Origin: Clostridium sp. AWRP
GTDB lineage: Bacteria; Bacillota; Clostridia; Clostridiales; Clostridiaceae
Length of the DNA stretch: 64,000 bases
Direction: 5' to 3'
NCBI RefSeq assembly: GCF_004006395.2
Contig: NZ_CP029758.2
Coordinates: 3,038,001-3,102,000, forward strand
A program made the translations under genes and the position numbers. How positions within the stretch are numbered: position 1 is the first letter of the stretch; each line of letters opens with the position of its first letter. The notes beneath the pieces were generated by a model. The model did not search any database. It was not told the origin of the DNA and saw nothing but the letters and a program-made list of their open reading frames with translations. Shown here piece by piece: positions 26,348 to 34,666 of this stretch.

Positions 26348-26542
26348 ATGGAACATTTATGTCCAAAGTGTAATAGCAAATTAACAAAATGTGTTGCAAA
26401 AACAGGTACAATGTTCAATTTAACAGCTTATAAGGTTCCAATAAAGCCTTTTGCTAAAGAATATAGTGAGTTATATCCATATGTATGTCCTATCTGTGGC
26501 TATACAGAATGGTATGTAGAGAACCCAGAAAAATTTAAGTAG
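26348..26542 (+). CDS. Small zinc-ribbon protein
   Basis: The 64-residue protein has two CxxC knuckles (CPKCNSKL at the N terminus and CPICGYTEWYV at the C terminus), a classic zinc ribbon. The AAGGGAGG site lies before the ATG at 26348, so the in-frame ATG at 26330 is too early. The role is unknown; similar proteins are often annotated as nucleic-acid-binding zinc ribbons. Confidence 0.75.
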   Translation: MEHLCPKCNSKLTKCVAKTGTMFNLTAYKVPIKPFAKEYSELYPYVCPICGYTEWYVENPEKFK

Positions 26543-26610
26543 TAGGTTCAGAATCTTCTTATCTTGCGTCACAACGATAAAATATTATGCCATAATTATT
26601 ATCTTAAAAA

Positions 26611-26703
26611 TGGTGGTTGTCTTGGAGGTAAACTATATTAGCATTATTATTACTATTATTAATTTTACTTTGTTACTAGCAATTATATTTGGCATATATT
26701 AGG
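26611..26703 (+). CDS. Tiny hydrophobic peptide (possible)
   Basis: The 30-codon frame has one membrane helix (NYISIIITIINFTLLLAIIF) and a short tail. GGAGGT lies inside it at 26625-26630, so the true start may be a rare codon near 26638, or the sequence may be the start of a truncated gene. Low confidence. Confidence 0.3.
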
Positions 26704-26810
26704 GCACCGTAAAATTTTTTAAATAATACGGCGTTTCAGTAAATTATTTACTTTTTCTTTAACAAATCCTGCATTTTGATAACACTTAATTGCATCACAA
26801 GAAAAGAACT

Positions 26811-27338
26811 TTACGAATTAATATAAGTTATTATTTCTTCTATATTTTTCTTATTTGTATAATCTACTGATTTATCATATATAGAAAGCATACCTATTTC
26901 ATCAGGCGATAAATTTTCCTGCTTTTTATTTTTTATTTTCCATTTCAATAGTGTCATAAGAAATTTATCAAAAATATTTAGTTTACTATAATTAAATCCA
27001 CCTCTTAAATAGAAAAATTTGATAGACTTTTGTTGATCTGTAGTAAAGTTTTTATTTCTAACTTCAGTTATCACTTCATCTCTTGAAGGTGATGCCCCTG
27101 TGGCAAAAACTACAATCTTTTTATTTCTTAATTTATTAAAGTTTTTTGTAATTAAATTTATGCCAATAATGCCTACGGCATACAAACTACCACCATAAAT
27201 TATGGTATCATATTTAGCCAGCATATTAATATTAACATTTACTGCATCAAAAATATCTGCTGATAATTCTTTTGAAATCCACTCTGCATATTTCTTTGTA
27301 AAACCTGTTTTTGATTTATATATTACCACTGTTTTCAT
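26811..27338 (-). CDS. Flavodoxin-domain protein (HemG-like)
   Basis: The 175-residue protein begins with the FMN-phosphate loop YKSKTGFTKKYAEWI and continues with YGGSLYAVGI and VVFATGASPS, the other two FMN-binding loops. It resembles the flavodoxin_5 group, which includes protoporphyrinogen oxidase HemG and uncharacterised clostridial proteins. It is a cytoplasmic electron carrier or oxidoreductase. I prefer the ATG at 27338 over 27350, since AAAGGA overlaps the latter. Its promoter region is a near-copy of 17838-17897. Confidence 0.75.
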   Translation of the reverse strand: MKTVVIYKSKTGFTKKYAEWISKELSADIFDAVNVNINMLAKYDTIIYGGSLYAVGIIGINLITKNFNKLRNKKIVVFATGASPSRDEVITEVRNKNFTTDQQKSIKFFYLRGGFNYSKLNIFDKFLMTLLKWKIKNKKQENLSPDEIGMLSIYDKSVDYTNKKNIEEIITYINS

Positions 27339-27417
27339 ACTTATATCCATTCCTTTCTTAAGACAGCAAATGTCATGAATGAAAGCATTTCTTTTAATTT
27401 TTACCTCAATAATTTAC

Positions 27418-27478
27418 GATTGTGATTTAATTGATATAAAAATTGTACCACATTTTTTCATATACTTTCACAGGTATA
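27418..27478 (-). repeat. Promoter-containing repeat, copy 2
   Basis: About 60 bp almost identical to 17838-17897. On the minus strand it carries GTGAAA-N18-TACAAT, ~80-140 bp upstream of the flavodoxin gene. Confidence 0.6.
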
Positions 27479-27600
27479 TTTTCGTAATTTTATAGATACA
27501 ATAATTCTAAAAATGAAAAACATTGGACTTATAAGCAAGTTATCTGAAAGCTTTAAAGATAAAAGAAAGTAAAAGTCCGTTATAATATATTCTGGTCAAT

Positions 27601-27723
27601 ATTTGGGTGTATTTCCCTTTATTGAATTTATTCAGTTGTATGCTAGTTATTCCGCAGAAGTAAGGAAGCTTCTTGATCCAACCTTGGCTCTAGTATAGCA
27701 GGGTTGGATAGCTACACCCAAAT
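27601..27723. ncRNA. Compact structured element closed by 11-bp inverted repeats
   Basis: Perfect arms ATTTGGGTGTA (27601-27611) and TACACCCAAAT (27713-27723) enclose a nested 8-bp hairpin, ATCCAACC/GGTTGGAT (27676-27683 with 27702-27709). A shorter AGAAG/CTTCT stem lies before it, giving a three-way-junction shape. It lies between the flavodoxin gene and the Spo0E/agr genes. It could be a structured RNA or the end of an IS605/TnpB-type element; no family was recognised. Confidence 0.45.
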
Positions 27724-27852
27724 TACGAATTGAAGTTTACATTATCCTTATATATTTTTAAAAATCAAAAAAGTTTCAAATTTGATTTGTACAATTTATA
27801 TTTTTATAGTATACTATTTAAGTTGTTGAAAATTGGTAAGGATGTAAAGTTA

Positions 27853-28020
27853 ATGAAAGAAACGTTAGAAAAAGTAAGAAATAAACTATATACTATGTTA
27901 GATTCTGGTGAATTTACTGATGAAGAAATATTATCTGTAAGTCAAGAACTGGACAAGCTTATCGTCTCTTATTATAAACTTACTTCATTAAGCTTTCTTG
28001 AAAAACACCCGAAACTTTAG
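27853..28020 (+). CDS. Spo0E-like sporulation regulatory phosphatase
   Basis: The 55-residue protein has the signature SQELDKLIVSYYK. Two short helices fit the Spo0E family that dephosphorylates Spo0A~P. An AAGGA site stands upstream of the ATG at 27853; the frame is open further upstream but without a good start. It has its own strong terminator, so it is not co-transcribed with the agr genes that follow, though its position next to them is suggestive. Confidence 0.8.
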   Translation: MKETLEKVRNKLYTMLDSGEFTDEEILSVSQELDKLIVSYYKLTSLSFLEKHPKL

Positions 28021-28024
28021 GTAA

Positions 28025-28062
28025 ATAAAACTTAATTTTTTTAAGTTTTATTTTTTTTTTTT
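28025..28062 (+). terminator. Terminator of the Spo0E-like gene
   Basis: An 11-bp stem (28025-28035 with 28041-28051) is followed by a run of 12 T residues. Confidence 0.85.
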
Positions 28063-28145
28063 GCAAAATTGTAAATTATAGAAGGATAATTCAATATTTT
28101 GTAGAACTTATAAATAAATACTTATTAGTTAGGAGGATATAAAAA

Positions 28146-28289
28146 ATGAAAAATTTAAAAGAAAATGTATTGAAGAAAAGTATGAAAGTGGTAGGTGACT
28201 TGTCTTTGTCTTTGGCAACAATCGTTATAGTTCCAACATCTGCAATAGGCGCTCACCAACCAAAGTGTCCTGATGATCTCTTAAAGTAG
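28146..28289 (+). CDS. agrD: AgrD-like cyclic autoinducer peptide precursor
   Basis: The 47-residue precursor has a basic amphipathic leader (MKNLKENVLKKSMKVV), a hydrophobic middle and the charged tail HQPKCPDDLLK, the layout of clostridial AgrD. AGGAGG lies before the ATG. Known AgrD cores carry a Cys about five residues before the H-Q-P tail, which forms the thiolactone. Here that position is Ser32 (PTSAIGAHQP), and the only Cys (C41) lies in the tail. The mature peptide could therefore be a serine lactone, or the gene may be inactive. AgrC and AgrB genes follow on the same strand. Confidence 0.85.
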   Translation: MKNLKENVLKKSMKVVGDLSLSLATIVIVPTSAIGAHQPKCPDDLLK

Positions 28290-28308
28290 TAATTACTTAA
28301 TACTTTAG

Positions 28309-28385
28309 TTTTTATAAATGTTGTAATTAAAAATTTTATAAAAAATCCAAAAACATTAATTTTTAATCTACAACATTTATAAAAA
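28309..28385 (+). repeat. 17-bp perfect inverted repeat between agrD and agrC
   Basis: TTTTTATAAATGTTGTA (28309-28325) and its exact complement (28369-28385) are separated by 43 nt. The right arm ends at the base before the agrC ATG. It may act as an attenuator or translation switch that sets the agrD:agrC ratio. Confidence 0.6.
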
Positions 28386-29732
28386 ATGCGAAAGCGAAGT
28401 GAAAATTATATGTATGTTGCCTTACATGAAATAATATTAGATATTATAGAAGCATTACTTTTTTTAGTCATTTTTGAATCACTGTATGATAAAAAGAAGT
28501 TTATAATACATAATAAAATTAGAACAGGGTTATTTTTTATATTATATATCTTTGTAACTTATTGGAGTACATACCATATCACGTTAGTTTACCACACACT
28601 ATTACTTGTTATATTTGACATTTTATTACTTGCCTGCATTACAAAAATAAAAATTTTTCATTCTGCAGTTATAACCTCTTTATTTTTTACAATAATTTTA
28701 ACTACAGAAACTGTTATTCAAGTTATCGAGATACTTATATTTAATATAAACTTAAATCAAATCTTTTTGAATTCTATGTATTTTAATATTTTAATGATAA
28801 TATCTAAAATATTACAAATAATTATTGTAGCATTAATTTTTAAGTTTAGTTCATACTTTACCAAACTTAAATTATTTGAAGAAGAAGGAGCTATCTTTGC
28901 TAATTTAATACTTGAATTAGGAGTGTTTACTATATTTATAATTTGTGTAAACTATGGTATTTTCAGTATAAAAAATATACAAATCTATAATCTTATTATC
29001 TTTATTATTTATTTTATATTTTTAATATCAAAATTTAGAAGTTTAAAAGAAAAACAATTAGCTGTAAATATACGCATGAATTATAAAGTTCAACAACATC
29101 ATATTAAACAAATGGAAGAAATAATTAGTATAATAAGGCAAGAAAAGCATGACTTTGCCAATCACATAAATGTTATACAGGGATTATGCCTGTTAAACAA
29201 GCCTAATACTGTTGAAAAAATAAACGACTATGTGCTGAAAATTTCAGATACCATACAATCTTCTTTTAAGTACTTGGATACAGGAAATGATTACATAGAT
29301 GGATTGTTGTCCATCAAAAATAACTATGCCATAAAAAATAATATAGAATTTGATGTAATGATTGATGAACCTTTTGATTTGATAAAAATCAGGCAGGATC
29401 AATTAATAAGCATTATAAGTAATTTAGTGGATAACGCTTTTGAAGCATTCCAATCTAAATCATATACCAATTATAAAGAGATAGCTGTTAGTACCTTTAG
29501 AGAACATGAATATTTTTATATTGAAGTAGCTGATAATGGGGATGTCATTCCAGAAGACATGAGAAAAAAGATTTTTGATAAGGGCTTTTCTACGAAAACC
29601 AGCAAAAAAAGTGACCATGGTTTTGGACTATACATTATCAAACAGCTAGTTGAAAAAAATAATGGAAATATATATGTGGAAAGCACTGCAGAAAACACTA
29701 AATTTTTAGTAAAATTTAAGATAGAAGGATAA
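28386..29732 (+). CDS. agrC: AgrC-like GHKL sensor histidine kinase
   Basis: The 448-residue protein has six to seven N-terminal membrane helices (~10-225). A cytoplasmic kinase core follows, with the phospho-acceptor motif QEKHDFANHINVIQGL, the N box (ISNLVDNAFEAF), VADNGDVIPE (G1) and GFGLYIIKQLVEKNNG (G2). It should detect the AgrD peptide outside the cell. No clear ribosome binding site precedes the ATG at 28386; a second ATG is at 28410. The gene ends four bases before agrB, so the two are coupled. No cognate LytTR response regulator is present nearby. Confidence 0.85.
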   Translation: MRKRSENYMYVALHEIILDIIEALLFLVIFESLYDKKKFIIHNKIRTGLFFILYIFVTYWSTYHITLVYHTLLLVIFDILLLACITKIKIFHSAVITSLFFTIILTTETVIQVIEILIFNINLNQIFLNSMYFNILMIISKILQIIIVALIFKFSSYFTKLKLFEEEGAIFANLILELGVFTIFIICVNYGIFSIKNIQIYNLIIFIIYFIFLISKFRSLKEKQLAVNIRMNYKVQQHHIKQMEEIISIIRQEKHDFANHINVIQGLCLLNKPNTVEKINDYVLKISDTIQSSFKYLDTGNDYIDGLLSIKNNYAIKNNIEFDVMIDEPFDLIKIRQDQLISIISNLVDNAFEAFQSKSYTNYKEIAVSTFREHEYFYIEVADNGDVIPEDMRKKIFDKGFSTKTSKKSDHGFGLYIIKQLVEKNNGNIYVESTAENTKFLVKFKIEG

Positions 29733-29736
29733 ATAA

Positions 29737-30309
29737 ATGGATGAACTTATAGGATCTATAGTAAAGAAAATTTCTGAAACAAACCCACAATTTTCTGATT
29801 TGGAACTAAAAAAGATGGAATATGGCTTACTTTGTATTTTTGATGAAATAACAAAAATTATTCCATATTTTATTATATTCTGGCTGCTTTCACTTCAAAA
29901 ATACTACATAATTATTCTCATATTTTTCTGTCCCATTAGATTATTTTCAGGTGGATATCATGCAAAAACTTACTGGGGATGCTTCTTTATTAGCTTTATT
30001 ATATTTTTAGGAATGATTATTATAGGTAAGTATATTTCATTTAATAGTATTATCTTAATACCCTTATTAATTATTTCATTTATATTTGTTTGCATTTTTG
30101 CTCCAGTAGACAACTTTAATAAAAGAATAAAAAGTAAAGAACGAAGAAGGAAGCTTAAATACATTTCTATAATAATTACTTTCCTATTAATTGTATCATG
30201 CTACTTCATACCATATAGATTCTTAAATACTGCTGTAATATCAATTTTAGGTGCAGTAATAATGATGATGATTGGTAAAATAAATAACGACAACATTCCT
30301 AGTAATTAG
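29737..30309 (+). CDS. agrB: AgrB accessory gene regulator, peptide-processing protease
   Basis: The 190-residue membrane protein has about six helices and the AgrB catalytic pair His75 and Cys82 (GGYHAKTYWGC), with the family's usual six-residue spacing. It removes the AgrD tail and cyclises the peptide at the cytoplasmic membrane. The order here is agrD-agrC-agrB, whereas the usual clostridial order begins with agrB. It ends just before a long hairpin terminator. Confidence 0.9.
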   Translation: MDELIGSIVKKISETNPQFSDLELKKMEYGLLCIFDEITKIIPYFIIFWLLSLQKYYIIILIFFCPIRLFSGGYHAKTYWGCFFISFIIFLGMIIIGKYISFNSIILIPLLIISFIFVCIFAPVDNFNKRIKSKERRRKLKYISIIITFLLIVSCYFIPYRFLNTAVISILGAVIMMMIGKINNDNIPSN

Positions 30310-30368
30310 CAACCATATAAGAACAGTTTGAAGACTTGCTAACACTTTTTATGTGTTACATTAAATAA

Positions 30369-30412
30369 GGAGATAGCAGATACAATTCTTGGGAATTATA
30401 TTTGCTATCTCC
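30369..30412. terminator. Bidirectional hairpin after agrB
   Basis: GGAGATAGCA pairs with TGCTATCTCC, and inner AATTC pairs with GAATT, forming a nearly continuous 20-bp stem between converging genes. The minus-strand MutS chimera stops inside it. Confidence 0.65.
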
Positions 30413-31240
30413 ACATAACGCTTGTATTCAAATCTAAAAATAAAATTGATTTATCCAGATTAGGGTTTCTGTCAAAATGCATATCAGTCCATTTACATAT
30501 AACACTTTTATAATCAAACAATATATCACTTTTAGCATCTCCATACTCTTTTGCAAGAAATTCTATGCTAGGAATTGAACTTTGAATACCCTCTCCTATC
30601 TTTGTTCCATTTAAATTTACAAAACCTGCATATGGGTCAGATAACTGTTGATTAACTTTAATCTGTTCTGATAAGTTCCCATACTCAGCACAGTTGTATA
30701 CACATAATTGTGGTTGAAATCCATACTTATCATCAATTTCTTTGAATTTCAGTGCTAATTTCATTAAATACATGGCATTTCTTGTAGTTGAAATTCCAAC
30801 TTTCAATTTGTAATCAAAATAAATCATACTATCTCTATAATATTCAGAAAAGTGATAATTTTTAACCTTTGAGTCTTTATGGTTTGCCATTTCACCTAAC
30901 TCTAAATCGTGAGTAGATATAAATCCCAAGTTTCCAGTTCTACTTAATTGTCTTACTAAAATCATAGCTCCTGTATGCCTGTCTTTTGAATTAGTTCCTT
31001 TAAAAATTTCATCTAATAAAAATAATACTTTTTTCCCTTCTTTTGAAGCTTTAACAATATTTTTGATTTTTAATATTTCTGCATAAAAAGAAGATATATT
31101 TTGTCCTAGATTATCATCTATTCTCATACAACTATATATATCCATAATAGTACAGCAAAATCGATTTGCACATACAGGAGCCCCAGCGTATGCTAATACA
31201 ATGTTAATTCCTATTTTTTGCTTCTAGCATCAGTAAACAT
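30405..31240 (-). pseudogene. MutS-family ATPase fragment fused to an unrelated C terminus
   Basis: Reading from about 31228, a frame without normal start gives INIVLAYAGAPVCA and then the MutS C-terminal ATPase (Walker B VLFLLDEIFKGTNSKDRHTG, FISTHDLELGEMA, YKLKVGISTTRNAMYLMK). After that ~115 residues of different origin follow (QPQLCVYNCAEYGNLSEQ ... WTDMHFDRNPNLDKS) that I do not recognise. The Walker A region is absent. GGGGAGGAA and ATG at ~31241 lead into MFTDARSKK and stop, one frame off. It looks like a composite left by deletions; the first in-frame ATG is at 31145. Confidence 0.6.
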
Positions 31241-31488
31241 AAAATTCCTCCCCATTCCTAACTATTAAAACTTAATATGAGAACACATTATAAAATTATA
31301 AAATAATAAATTCATCATTTAAATCAATTTTATCACACCAATTTCATACAATACATATTCAAAATAGAATTACATTGTAAATATAAATTTTTTATCATTT
31401 ATAGTAAAATAAGTGCAAATGCCAACCTTATAATAGTTTAACACTTGCATTTATACAGTACCAACGCTATATTTTTTTAATAATAAAC

Positions 31489-32637
31489 TTAAATAAGCGA
31501 TTCATACAAGCTTATTAAATCTTCAACGCTTGTTTCTTTTGGATTACCAGGTCTGCACGCATCATCATAAGCAGACTGTGCTAAGAAAGGGATATCCTCT
31601 CTCTTTACAATATTTTTTAAGTTTGTAGGAATTCCAACATCCTCGGCTAGTTTTTTAACTGCATCTACAGCAGCCTTTCTGTATTCTTCTACACTCATAT
31701 TCTCAGTTCCTGTAACTCCCATAGCCTGTGCTATATATTTGTATTTATCGCCAGTTGCTTCTGCATTATATTCCATAACAGTTGGTAAGATAATTGCATT
31801 AGCAATGCCATGAGGTGTATCATAAAACGCTCCAAGTGGGTGTGCCATAGAATGCACAATACCCAGTCCTACATTAGAAAATCCCATACCAGCTATATAC
31901 TGACCAAGTGCCATTCCTTCTCTACCTTCTTGTGTATTATCAACTGCACCTCTTAAAGAACGTGAAATAATTTCAATTGCTTTCAAGTGAAACATATCAG
32001 ATAGCTCCCATGCTCCTGCTGTTATGAATCCCTCAATAGCATGTGTCAGTGCATCCATACCTGTCGCTGCTGTTAAACCTTTTGGCATAGATGACATCAT
32101 ATCAGGATCAATTATTGCAACAACTGGTATATCATGTGGATCTACACATACCATTTTACGGTTTTTCTCTGTATCAGTAATAACGTAATTAATTGTTGTC
32201 TCTGCTGCAGTACCTGCTGTAGTTGGAACTGCGATAATAGGAATACTCTTATTCTTAGTCTTAGCAGCACCTTCCAAGCTTCTTACATCAGCAAAATCAG
32301 GATTTTTTACAATAACGCCTACCGCTTTTGCAGTATCTATTGATGAACCACCACCAATAGCAATAATATAATCAGCACCACATGCCTTAAAAGCCCTTAC
32401 GCCAGTTTGAACATTTTCAATAGTTGGATTTGGCTTAATTTTAGAATATACTTCATATACTAATCCGTTTTTATCTAATACATCCAGTACTTTTTTAGTT
32501 ACATTAAATTTAATTAAGTCAGGATCTGAACATACAAATGCTTTTTTAAATCCTCTTATTTTTGCTTCATCAGCAATACTATTAATAGCACCTATTCCAT
32601 GATATGATGTTTCGTTTAAAACAAATCTATTTATCAT
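31489..32637 (-). CDS. fucO: Lactaldehyde reductase (iron-containing alcohol dehydrogenase)
   Basis: The 382-residue protein is the length of FucO. It has GGGSSIDTAKAVG (NAD binding), DPDMMSSMP, and metal ligands in GMDALTHAIEGF and IVHSMAHPLGAFYDTPHGIANA. It reduces L-lactaldehyde to L-1,2-propanediol with NADH. GGAGG precedes the ATG at 32637; a TTG at 32652 lies in that site. It is the last gene of the rhamnonate-type cluster, where aldolase cleavage would yield lactaldehyde. Other short-chain aldehydes are possible substrates. Confidence 0.85.
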   Translation of the reverse strand: MINRFVLNETSYHGIGAINSIADEAKIRGFKKAFVCSDPDLIKFNVTKKVLDVLDKNGLVYEVYSKIKPNPTIENVQTGVRAFKACGADYIIAIGGGSSIDTAKAVGVIVKNPDFADVRSLEGAAKTKNKSIPIIAVPTTAGTAAETTINYVITDTEKNRKMVCVDPHDIPVVAIIDPDMMSSMPKGLTAATGMDALTHAIEGFITAGAWELSDMFHLKAIEIISRSLRGAVDNTQEGREGMALGQYIAGMGFSNVGLGIVHSMAHPLGAFYDTPHGIANAIILPTVMEYNAEATGDKYKYIAQAMGVTGTENMSVEEYRKAAVDAVKKLAEDVGIPTNLKNIVKREDIPFLAQSAYDDACRPGNPKETSVEDLISLYESLI

Positions 32638-32757
32638 AGTTTTTTCCTCCAATTAATATTCATAATAAGAAAGTTCTACATTACTTTTTATTAGTATTTC
32701 TTTATATCTAATTTCACACTAACTTAATATTTGTCTATTCAATTGTTATCATTGTTC

Positions 32758-33654
32758 TTACAACAACCCTAATTCTTTCATAACCTGATTTATATTAAAT
32801 TTAGTTTTCTCATCTAATGACAAAGCTGGTAAAATTTCAAATTTATCTTCTCCAATAATTCTAGAATAAGCAGCTTGTTTACAAGCTAAATAGATAGGTT
32901 TACTAAAACTATAGATTTTCATAGCATCATTCATCTTTGATGCATATTCCTTACATTTTTTTATATCACCTTTCATAAATGACTGATAAGTATTAACTGT
33001 GAATTCTGGAGCAAAATTTGCAGTTGCATTGATAAATCCATCTGCTCCAAGATTTAATGCGTCATATGCTAAATTTTCATACGCAGCATATACAACAAAA
33101 TCTGGATTTATATCTTTAATTTTAACAATAGTTTTAATATGCTCTAAATCATTTAATGATTCTTTAATTCCAGTCACATTGCTATTATTTTGTACAATAG
33201 CCTTTACAACATCTGCACTAAAATTGTATCCACTTAAATCAGGTATATTGTAAATAAGTACTGGTAGATCCGTAGATTTTGCAATTTTATCATAATAAGC
33301 AATTATCATATCATCTGTATATATATTAAAATATGGATTTACTACTAGAACACTGTCAACTTCTAATTTTTCAACATATTTAATCATATCTAATGTATCT
33401 AATAAATTACATTCTCCAACCCCTACAATAACCTTAGCTCTACTTTGTACATAGGGTACCATTACATCAAGAATTTCTTTCTTCTGTTTGATATTCATAG
33501 AAGAAAATTCTCCAGATGTACCAAGATAAGTAATTCCATCAACTCCACTTTTTATTAAATAGTCAGCTTGTTTTTTATTTGCTTCCACATCAAAATTTCC
33601 ATCTTTATCAAAAATAGAAATAATAGGTGGGTAAACTCCTTTTAAATTAACCAT
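32758..33654 (-). CDS. Class I keto-acid aldolase (DapA/NAL family)
   Basis: The 298-residue TIM-barrel protein has Tyr135 (VLIYNIPDLSG) and the Schiff-base Lys164 (VTGIKESLNDL), the usual family pair, and GTSGEF near residue 46. Family members include dihydrodipicolinate synthase, sialic acid lyase and 2-keto-3-deoxy sugar acid aldolases. Its place between a rhamnonate dehydratase and lactaldehyde reductase suggests it cleaves 2-keto-3-deoxy-L-rhamnonate to pyruvate and L-lactaldehyde. E. coli uses a class II enzyme (RhmA) for this step, so this would be a non-homologous replacement. The exact sugar is inferred. Confidence 0.75.
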   Translation of the reverse strand: MVNLKGVYPPIISIFDKDGNFDVEANKKQADYLIKSGVDGITYLGTSGEFSSMNIKQKKEILDVMVPYVQSRAKVIVGVGECNLLDTLDMIKYVEKLEVDSVLVVNPYFNIYTDDMIIAYYDKIAKSTDLPVLIYNIPDLSGYNFSADVVKAIVQNNSNVTGIKESLNDLEHIKTIVKIKDINPDFVVYAAYENLAYDALNLGADGFINATANFAPEFTVNTYQSFMKGDIKKCKEYASKMNDAMKIYSFSKPIYLACKQAAYSRIIGEDKFEILPALSLDEKTKFNINQVMKELGLL

Positions 33655-33673
33655 TTCAGTCCTTCTTTCTATC

Positions 33674-34423
33674 TCATTTTACATCACCTAATTGGTAAGA
33701 TAATAAATGTGATACTGATAGCATTTTTTTTATAATATGTTCCTTTTTAGATAACATTCTCTGTTTTGGACCTGAAGCACTCAATGCAGCTATAACACGT
33801 TTTGATGCATCAAAAACTGGCACTGCAATACAATAAAGTCCTTCTTCAATTTCTTCATCATCAATAGCATAACCTTGACTTTTAAAAGAAACTAATTGCT
33901 TTAACAATGCTTCTTTAGATGTTGCTGTATTATTTGTGAATTTTTTAAAATCAAGATTATTTAATATTAACGACCTTTCATCAGTATCCATAAATGCTAA
34001 AAAAACTTTACCCAATCCTGTACAATAGATAGGTTTTCTACTTCCAATTTGTGCATTTGTTGTTACCGTTTTATAACTATTTGCTTTAGCAACGTAAGTA
34101 ACCTCTTCTTTAAATAGAACAGCCATAAAAATTGTCTCTTCTAACTCTTCCATTGTTTCCTCTAATAAAGGTTGCGCTATTTTATTAATGCTCATATGTG
34201 AAGATGCACTTTTTCCCAACTGAATCAATTTGGGACCAAGCATATACCTTTTCATTTCATCAATATATAAATAACCATTCTCTAAAAGAGTTTTTAATAA
34301 AGCATGGGTGCTACTAGCTGCATACCCTAGTTGTGTACTGATTTCATTAATTGTTTGTCCATCAGGATATGCGGATAAATGCTCAAAAATTCGTAACACT
34401 CTTTCAGCAGATTTTACAGCCAT
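33674..34423 (-). CDS. IclR-family transcriptional regulator
   Basis: The 249-residue protein has an N-terminal winged helix (KSAERVLRIFEHLSAYPDGQ, EISTQLGYAASSTHALLKTL) and the IclR effector domain (CTGLGKVFLAFM, IDDEEIEEGLYCIAVPVFD). It lies inside the sugar-acid cluster, next to the aldolase gene, and probably controls it. A motif TACRTGAATTTAAT occurs upstream of this gene (rc 34459-34472) and upstream of the transporter gene (37574-37587). Confidence 0.85.
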   Translation of the reverse strand: MAVKSAERVLRIFEHLSAYPDGQTINEISTQLGYAASSTHALLKTLLENGYLYIDEMKRYMLGPKLIQLGKSASSHMSINKIAQPLLEETMEELEETIFMAVLFKEEVTYVAKANSYKTVTTNAQIGSRKPIYCTGLGKVFLAFMDTDERSLILNNLDFKKFTNNTATSKEALLKQLVSFKSQGYAIDDEEIEEGLYCIAVPVFDASKRVIAALSASGPKQRMLSKKEHIIKKMLSVSHLLSYQLGDVK

Positions 34424-34458
34424 AAACTATCATCCTCTCAAATTATTCATGTATGTAT

Positions 34459-34472
34459 ATTAAATTCATGTA
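34459..34472 (-). promoter_or_regulatory. Candidate IclR binding motif, copy A
   Basis: TACATGAATTTAAT on the minus strand, 36 bp upstream of the iclR start. It matches 13 of 14 bases of the site at 37574 and is flanked by ATGTACAT-like repeats. Confidence 0.5.
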
Positions 34473-34666
34473 CATATTAAATTTACTATTTTTCATCTAT
34501 ACTTGTCAATTAAATTAATAAAATAGATTTAACTAATGTATAGATTACAATAGAATTTAAAAATGAGAAGAATACATCAGGGAACAAATTCAAAACCATT
34601 CATTCCCCGATTATTAATATAGCTCCTAAAATCTGAGTAATTTTCTAACAACTATTATTTTAATAT

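Noticed and set aside
28386..28410. Alternative agrC start at 28410
   Set aside because: It is possible but also lacks a good ribosome binding site; I kept 28386 because it gives the full N-terminal segment and abuts the inverted repeat.
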